From the NCBI GenBank assembly GCA_016707605.1, contig JADJHJ010000026.1, positions 124,001 through 188,000 of the forward strand: a stretch of 64,000 nt of DNA, given 5' to 3'. The position numbers and the translations under genes were made by a program. How positions within the stretch are numbered: position 1 is the stretch's first letter; each line of letters opens with the position of its first letter. The notes under the pieces are model-generated. The model was not told where the DNA came from and ran no database searches. It saw only the letters and a list, made by a program, of their open reading frames with translations. This document shows, in pieces, positions 60,828 through 64,000 of the stretch. Source of the DNA: Candidatus Promineofilum glycogenicum (GTDB taxonomy: Bacteria > Chloroflexota > Anaerolineae > Promineifilales > Promineifilaceae).

Positions 60828-60859
60828 ACCTCGGGCCGGCCGCTGCGCCGGCCCGAGGT
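60828..60859 (+). terminator. Terminator-like hairpin after heliorhodopsin
   Basis: 13-base perfect arms ACCTCGGGCCGGC (60828-60840) and GCCGGCCCGAGGT (60847-60859), loop CGCTGC, 16 bases after the stop codon. No T tract follows, as is common in GC-rich genomes. Confidence 0.75.
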
Positions 60860-61065
60860 ATACGTCCGCGGGTTCCCGTCTTCTTTCCAGTCGTTTCTAT
60901 CGACAATTAAGGCTGATCGGACGGCCCCTCTTTGGCGGCTGCCGGTGGAACCTTGGCGTAACTCACTGATTGACGCCCCGCCTGTGCTATAATAGCCAGT
61001 CAAAATCGGGAGCGTCCTCTTGGCGAACTCCCCCTGGCAACAGTCCCACATCTCCGGAGGTTCCC

Positions 61066-61716
61066 ATGCTCGTCCGCGAACTGATGACCCGCCCCCCCGT
61101 CACCGTCACCCATGACACGTCCGTCCCCGATGCCTTGCGGCTCATGCGCGCCAAGAAGGTGCGCCGCCTGCCGGTGCTCGACCACCACGACAAGCTCGTC
61201 GGCATCGTCTCCGACAAAGACTTGCTCTACGCCTCGCCCTCGCCGGCCACGACGCTGGCCGTGTGGGAGATTCCCGATCTGTTAGGCAAGCTGAAGGTCG
61301 AGAAGGTCATGACCCGCGACGTCATCACCGTCAGCGAGGACACGCCGCTGGAAGAGGCGGCGCGCATCATGGCCGACAGCAAGATTGGCGGCCTGCCGGT
61401 CATGCGCGGCGGCGAACTGGTCGGCATCATCACCGAGACCGATCTGTTCAAGAGCTTGCTGGAGCTGCTGGGCGGCCGTCGTCCCGGCGTGCGCATCGCC
61501 GTGGCTGTGCCCGCCGTCAAGGGTGAACTGTCCAAAATCACCACGGCCATCTTCGAGGCGGGCGGCAACATCGTTGGCATCGGCATGAAAGGCATCCTGG
61601 GATCATATGGCGACACGGCCGAGGTCGTCCTGAAGGTGCAGGACGTCAGCCAGGACAAGCTGGTGGAGGTGTTGCGGCCGGTGGCCAACGAGATCATGGA
61701 CGTGCGCGAGGTCTAG
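61066..61716 (+). CDS. Tandem CBS and ACT domain protein (AcuB-like)
   Basis: 216 residues from ATG 61066 (MLVRELMTRPPVTVTHDTSV), preceded by GGAGGTTCCC. Two CBS repeats: residues about 1-55 (VPDALRLMRAKKVRRLPVLD and VGIVSDKDLL) and about 75-130 (VEKVMTRDVITVSEDTPLEE, GGELVGIITETDLFK). A C-terminal ACT-like domain follows at about 140-216 (RIAVAVPAVKGELSKITTAI and IFEAGGNIVGIGMKGILGSY). CBS pairs bind adenine nucleotides and ACT domains bind amino acids, so it is probably a small sensor. TATAAT at 60988-60993 could be a -10 box without a good -35. Target enzyme is unknown. Confidence 0.88.
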   Translation: MLVRELMTRPPVTVTHDTSVPDALRLMRAKKVRRLPVLDHHDKLVGIVSDKDLLYASPSPATTLAVWEIPDLLGKLKVEKVMTRDVITVSEDTPLEEAARIMADSKIGGLPVMRGGELVGIITETDLFKSLLELLGGRRPGVRIAVAVPAVKGELSKITTAIFEAGGNIVGIGMKGILGSYGDTAEVVLKVQDVSQDKLVEVLRPVANEIMDVREV

Positions 61717-61796
61717 AACCCAACGCGCCTTTGACCGGGTTGTGGCGCGAGAACCATCTCGCGCCGGTCAGGCAGCCCCGTCCTAAGGAGATCAAC

Positions 61797-62015
61797 ATGA
61801 GCGAAACCGAGGGGATGCGTTTCGTTGATTGGCCGCGCGCCGCCGGCAACCCGGCGCGGCGGGCGCTGGAACTGGCCGGCTACACGCGCCTGGAGCAATT
61901 GGCCGGCACGCGGTCGGCCGACCTGGCCAAGCTCCACGGCGTCGGCCCCAAGGCGCTGCGCGTGCTGGCCGAGGCGCTGGCCGCGCGCGGCTTATCGTTT
62001 GCCGAGGAAGAGTAA
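61797..62015 (+). CDS. Small helix-hairpin-helix protein
   Basis: 72 residues from ATG 61797 (MSETEGMRFVDWPRAAGNPA), preceded by AAGGAGATCAAC. The body is RRALELAGYTRLEQLAGTRS followed by LHGVGPKALRVLAEALAARG, a helix-hairpin-helix with the LHGVGPKA hairpin that contacts DNA backbones or mediates protein contact, similar to the end of RNA polymerase alpha subunits. It may be a small DNA-binding regulator. Its stop overlaps the next gene start (TAATG). Confidence 0.78.
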   Translation: MSETEGMRFVDWPRAAGNPARRALELAGYTRLEQLAGTRSADLAKLHGVGPKALRVLAEALAARGLSFAEEE

Positions 62016-62806
62016 TGTCCCACGAGCTTGAACTGACCAAAGCCAACCGCCTGCGGCTGGCCCGCGCCTTTCGCTACAATCCGCGCGTCGATTACTCCAT
62101 CGACTGCGTGCTGGAAGCGCAGATGGGCCAGGCGTTCGTCGATGACCCGGACCAGCCCACCGCCTATCGCATCTCCATCGGCCCGTTCTGGTACTTCGCC
62201 GGCGACGCTGATGGCCCCGGCGGCCGGGCGCTGCTGGCCGAGTGGCCGGCCTATAACCTGTTCATGCCCTCGCCGCCGGCCTGGGCCGACGCGGCGCGCG
62301 AGACTTTTGGCGAGCGGCTGGTGACCTTCCCGCGCTACAGCTTCTCGGCCGATGGGCTGAACGCAGCCCATCTGACGAGCATTATCGAGGCCTCACCCCA
62401 GCGCGACCGGGTCGTCGCCGTGGACGCGGCCCTGCTGGCTCGCGCGGCCGATGGCCTGGAGACCTACGTCGACCTGGCCGACTTCGACTCGCCCGACGAT
62501 TTCGTGGCCCGCGGCCTGGGCTTCGTCGCCCTGGACGGCGAGCGGGTCATGGGCGCGGCCTACTCGTCGCTGGTGTGCAATCGCGGCATCGAGGTCAGCC
62601 TCTACGTCGATGAGCCTTATCGGCGGCAGGGCGTGGCCACGGCCATCGCCGGGCGGCTGCTGCTGGAGTGCGTGCGGCAGGGGCGGCGGCCGAACTGGGA
62701 CGCGGCCAACCTGGAGTCGTGCGCTCTGGCTGAAAAGCTGGGCTATGTCGCCACCGGTTCCTATGATTGCACCTTCTACCGACCAGAGCAGCCAACGGCA
62801 GGTTGA
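62015..62806 (+). CDS. GNAT-family acetyltransferase
   Basis: 263 residues. The C-terminal half is the GNAT fold: GFVALDGERVMGAAYSSLVC, VSLYVDEPYRRQGVATAIAG (acetyl-CoA loop R-R-x-G-x-A) and NWDAANLESCALAEKLGYVA. The N-terminal half (MSHELELTKANRLRLARAFR onward) resembles that of ZmaR-like/GNAT_acetyltran proteins. Substrate is unknown. It is the middle of a coupled run: it overlaps the HhH stop by one base and the YjbR start by 44 bases. Confidence 0.85.
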   Translation: MSHELELTKANRLRLARAFRYNPRVDYSIDCVLEAQMGQAFVDDPDQPTAYRISIGPFWYFAGDADGPGGRALLAEWPAYNLFMPSPPAWADAARETFGERLVTFPRYSFSADGLNAAHLTSIIEASPQRDRVVAVDAALLARAADGLETYVDLADFDSPDDFVARGLGFVALDGERVMGAAYSSLVCNRGIEVSLYVDEPYRRQGVATAIAGRLLLECVRQGRRPNWDAANLESCALAEKLGYVATGSYDCTFYRPEQPTAG

Positions 62807-63128
62807 GCGCGTCCGCCGCCTGTGCCTGGCCCTGCCGGAGACGAGCGAGCGCCTCTCCCACGGCGAACCGACCTTCTTCGTCGGTAAGCGCGTCTTCGTC
62901 ATGTTCGCCGACAACCACCACGGCGACGGGCGCGTGGCCGTGTGGCTGCCCGCGCCGCCCGGCGTCCAGAGCGCGCTGATCGAGCAGTCGCCGGCGGTCT
63001 ACTTTCGCCCGCCCTACGTTGGCCACAAGGGCTGGGTCGGCGTCGTTCTGGCGCGCATCGACGATGGCGCGCTGGAGTACCACATTCAGACGGCGTGGGA
63101 ACTCATCGCGCCGCGACGGTTGTTGTAG
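62763..63128 (+). CDS. YjbR/MmcQ-family protein
   Basis: 121 residues from ATG 62763. The family pattern is clear: VERVRRLCLALPETSERLSH, GEPTFFVGKRVFVMFADNHH, then LPAPPGVQSALIEQSPAVYF and PPYVGHKGWVGVVLARIDDG. It has a CyaY-like fold and binds DNA in some members; function is uncertain. The frame overlaps the GNAT gene by 44 bases. Its stop codon TAG (63126-63128) is also the first three bases of a family E palindrome. Confidence 0.85.
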   Translation: MIAPSTDQSSQRQVERVRRLCLALPETSERLSHGEPTFFVGKRVFVMFADNHHGDGRVAVWLPAPPGVQSALIEQSPAVYFRPPYVGHKGWVGVVLARIDDGALEYHIQTAWELIAPRRLL

Positions 63129-63160
63129 AAACCGAGTTTCTCCCGGAAACTCGGTTTCTA
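63126..63160. repeat. TAGAAACCGAGTTTC palindrome (family E), copy 3, supplying the YjbR stop
   Basis: Arms TAGAAACCGAGTTTC (63126-63140) and GAAACTCGGTTTCTA (63146-63160) with loop TCCCG. It ends the YjbR gene and precedes the phosphatase-like start by 13 bases. Confidence 0.9.
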
Positions 63161-63172
63161 AGGGAAAAGACA

Positions 63173-63625
63173 GTGAGTACCAACGACATCTTCAACTATA
63201 TCCAGGTTGACGACCACATCAGCACCGCCGGCCAGCCGACCGAAGACCAACTGCGCGATGCGGCGGCCGAGGGGTTCACCGCCATCATCAACCTCGCCCC
63301 GGTCAACCCGCCCTACACGCCGGCGAACGAGGCCGGGGTGGCCCGCGAACTGGGGTTGAACTACATCTACATTCCCGTCGATTGGAATAAGCCGACCGAC
63401 GCCGACTTCGCCGCCTTCGAGCAGGCCATGGGCGAGACGGCGGGCGAGCGGACACTCATCCACTGCGCCGCCAACTTTCGCGTCACGGCCTTCTACTCGC
63501 TCTATGCCCAAAAGCACCTTGGCTGGAGTGAGGGACAAGCCGAAGCCTTGCGAGCGCGCATCTGGGCCGGTAGCGATTACCCGGTCTGGGAAGCGTTCAT
63601 CGCCCGGCAGCGGGCCGCCCTGTAG
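63173..63625 (+). CDS. Tyrosine-phosphatase-like protein with C-x4-R loop
   Basis: 150 residues from GTG 63173. The fold resembles dual-specificity phosphatases: ISTAGQPTEDQLRDAAAEGF (common start of this family), INLAPVN where a general acid loop is expected, then LIHCAANFRVTAFYSLYAQK. The active loop is His-Cys-Ala-Ala-Asn-Phe-Arg, C-x4-R instead of the classical C-x5-R. Related bacterial proteins named protein tyrosine phosphatase family carry the same CAANxRV loop. Whether it is catalytic is unclear. A family E palindrome lies just before the start. Confidence 0.78.
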   Translation: MSTNDIFNYIQVDDHISTAGQPTEDQLRDAAAEGFTAIINLAPVNPPYTPANEAGVARELGLNYIYIPVDWNKPTDADFAAFEQAMGETAGERTLIHCAANFRVTAFYSLYAQKHLGWSEGQAEALRARIWAGSDYPVWEAFIARQRAAL

Positions 63626-63675
63626 GGCTGATGCAACACCGTGCCATTTCCTGTCAACCCGCTATCATATCCGTC

Positions 63676-64000
63676 ATGGGAAGTAGTGGAATCGCTTCGT
63701 GGCGTCGGCCGCTCATCGAAGCGGCGCTCATCACTCTGTTCATCCTCACTCTGTTCTATTACTGGTTCGCTCTGGCCGACCGCTACGCCGTCTTCCTCTA
63801 CGGCCACACCGCCGACGGCATCCCCCTGACCCAACCGTTCGACGCCCTGACCCGCAGCCGCTACTGGATGGCTGGATTGGTGGCCGCCGGAGCGGTGCTC
63901 GTCCTCTACGCGGTAGTCAACTGGCTCGGCGGACGGCTCGCCGCCGGGCGCGGCCGGTCGTTTGGCGCGCCGGCGGCGTGGCAGGTGTGGGCGCTATGCG
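63676..64000 (+). CDS. Membrane protein of unknown function, 5' part (continues beyond window)
   Basis: ATG 63676 opens a frame that stays open to the window end (108 residues visible). MGSSGIASWRRPLIEAALIT is followed by a membrane segment (ALITLFILTLFYYWFALAD), a short loop (RYAVFLYGHTADGIPLTQPF) and a second segment (WMAGLVAAGAVLVLYAVVNW). The remainder is outside. I do not recognise a family from this part. Confidence 0.7.
   Translation, partial: MGSSGIASWRRPLIEAALITLFILTLFYYWFALADRYAVFLYGHTADGIPLTQPFDALTRSRYWMAGLVAAGAVLVLYAVVNWLGGRLAAGRGRSFGAPAAWQVWALC

Overview
The window is about 64 kb of a GC-rich bacterial chromosome. Gene content suggests Chloroflexota (Anaerolineae/Caldilineae-like, of the kind found in activated sludge and other mixed communities). 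The clues are many single-membrane lipoproteins with Thr/Pro/Glu-rich linkers after the lipobox, GT-C glycosyltransferases with extracellular beta-sandwich tails, a GH57/GH13 maltodextrin cluster, a bacterial-type F1 ATP synthase, Rex, a heliorhodopsin, and very many palindromic interspersed repeats. This placement is an inference from gene content; no rRNA or tRNA gene was seen.

Layout: 1-3.1 kb holds the 3' part of pheT, a frame-broken acyltransferase and a MarR regulator. 3.3-14 kb is a maltodextrin cluster: a lipoprotein fusing a fasciclin domain to a MalE-type binding protein, MalF, MalG, a secreted GH57 enzyme, a decayed TumA/TumE toxin-antitoxin pair and a GH13 enzyme. No ABC ATPase for this importer is present. 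14-21 kb holds two GT-C membrane glycosyltransferases, a frame-broken lipoprotein glycosidase-like gene and a VapBC module. 21-26 kb holds a Yip1 protein and a MacB-like ABC system with a CARDB exported protein. 26-28.3 kb holds three lipoprotein-type genes on the minus strand (acidic, cupredoxin, META). 28.4-37 kb holds rex, a Dam-type methylase, mreB, the F1 genes atpA-G-D-C and a frame-broken M42 peptidase. 37.5-47.8 kb holds two beta-propeller lipoproteins, two GT-C transferases and a ROK-like protein. 47.9-54 kb is an accessory patch (Fic protein, cysteine-less uracil-DNA glycosylase, Phd/VapC, methyltransferase, mazEF remnant) plus a three-frame moeA-PBP gene. 54-64 kb holds two DUF892 ferritin-like proteins, an SH3 lipoprotein, ychF, an APH-like kinase, lplA, heliorhodopsin, CBS-ACT, HhH, GNAT, YjbR and phosphatase-like genes, and the start of a membrane protein.

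The most unusual property is at the DNA level. At least ten unrelated families of long, often perfect palindromes occupy most intergenic gaps, usually starting within about 12 bases of a stop codon. Some copies supply the stop codon or C-terminal residues of the neighbouring gene, and several lie in frame inside glycosyltransferase genes. Several genes are frame-broken at homopolymers, some inside these repeats. Long-read sequencing error is a serious alternative to true mutation for those.
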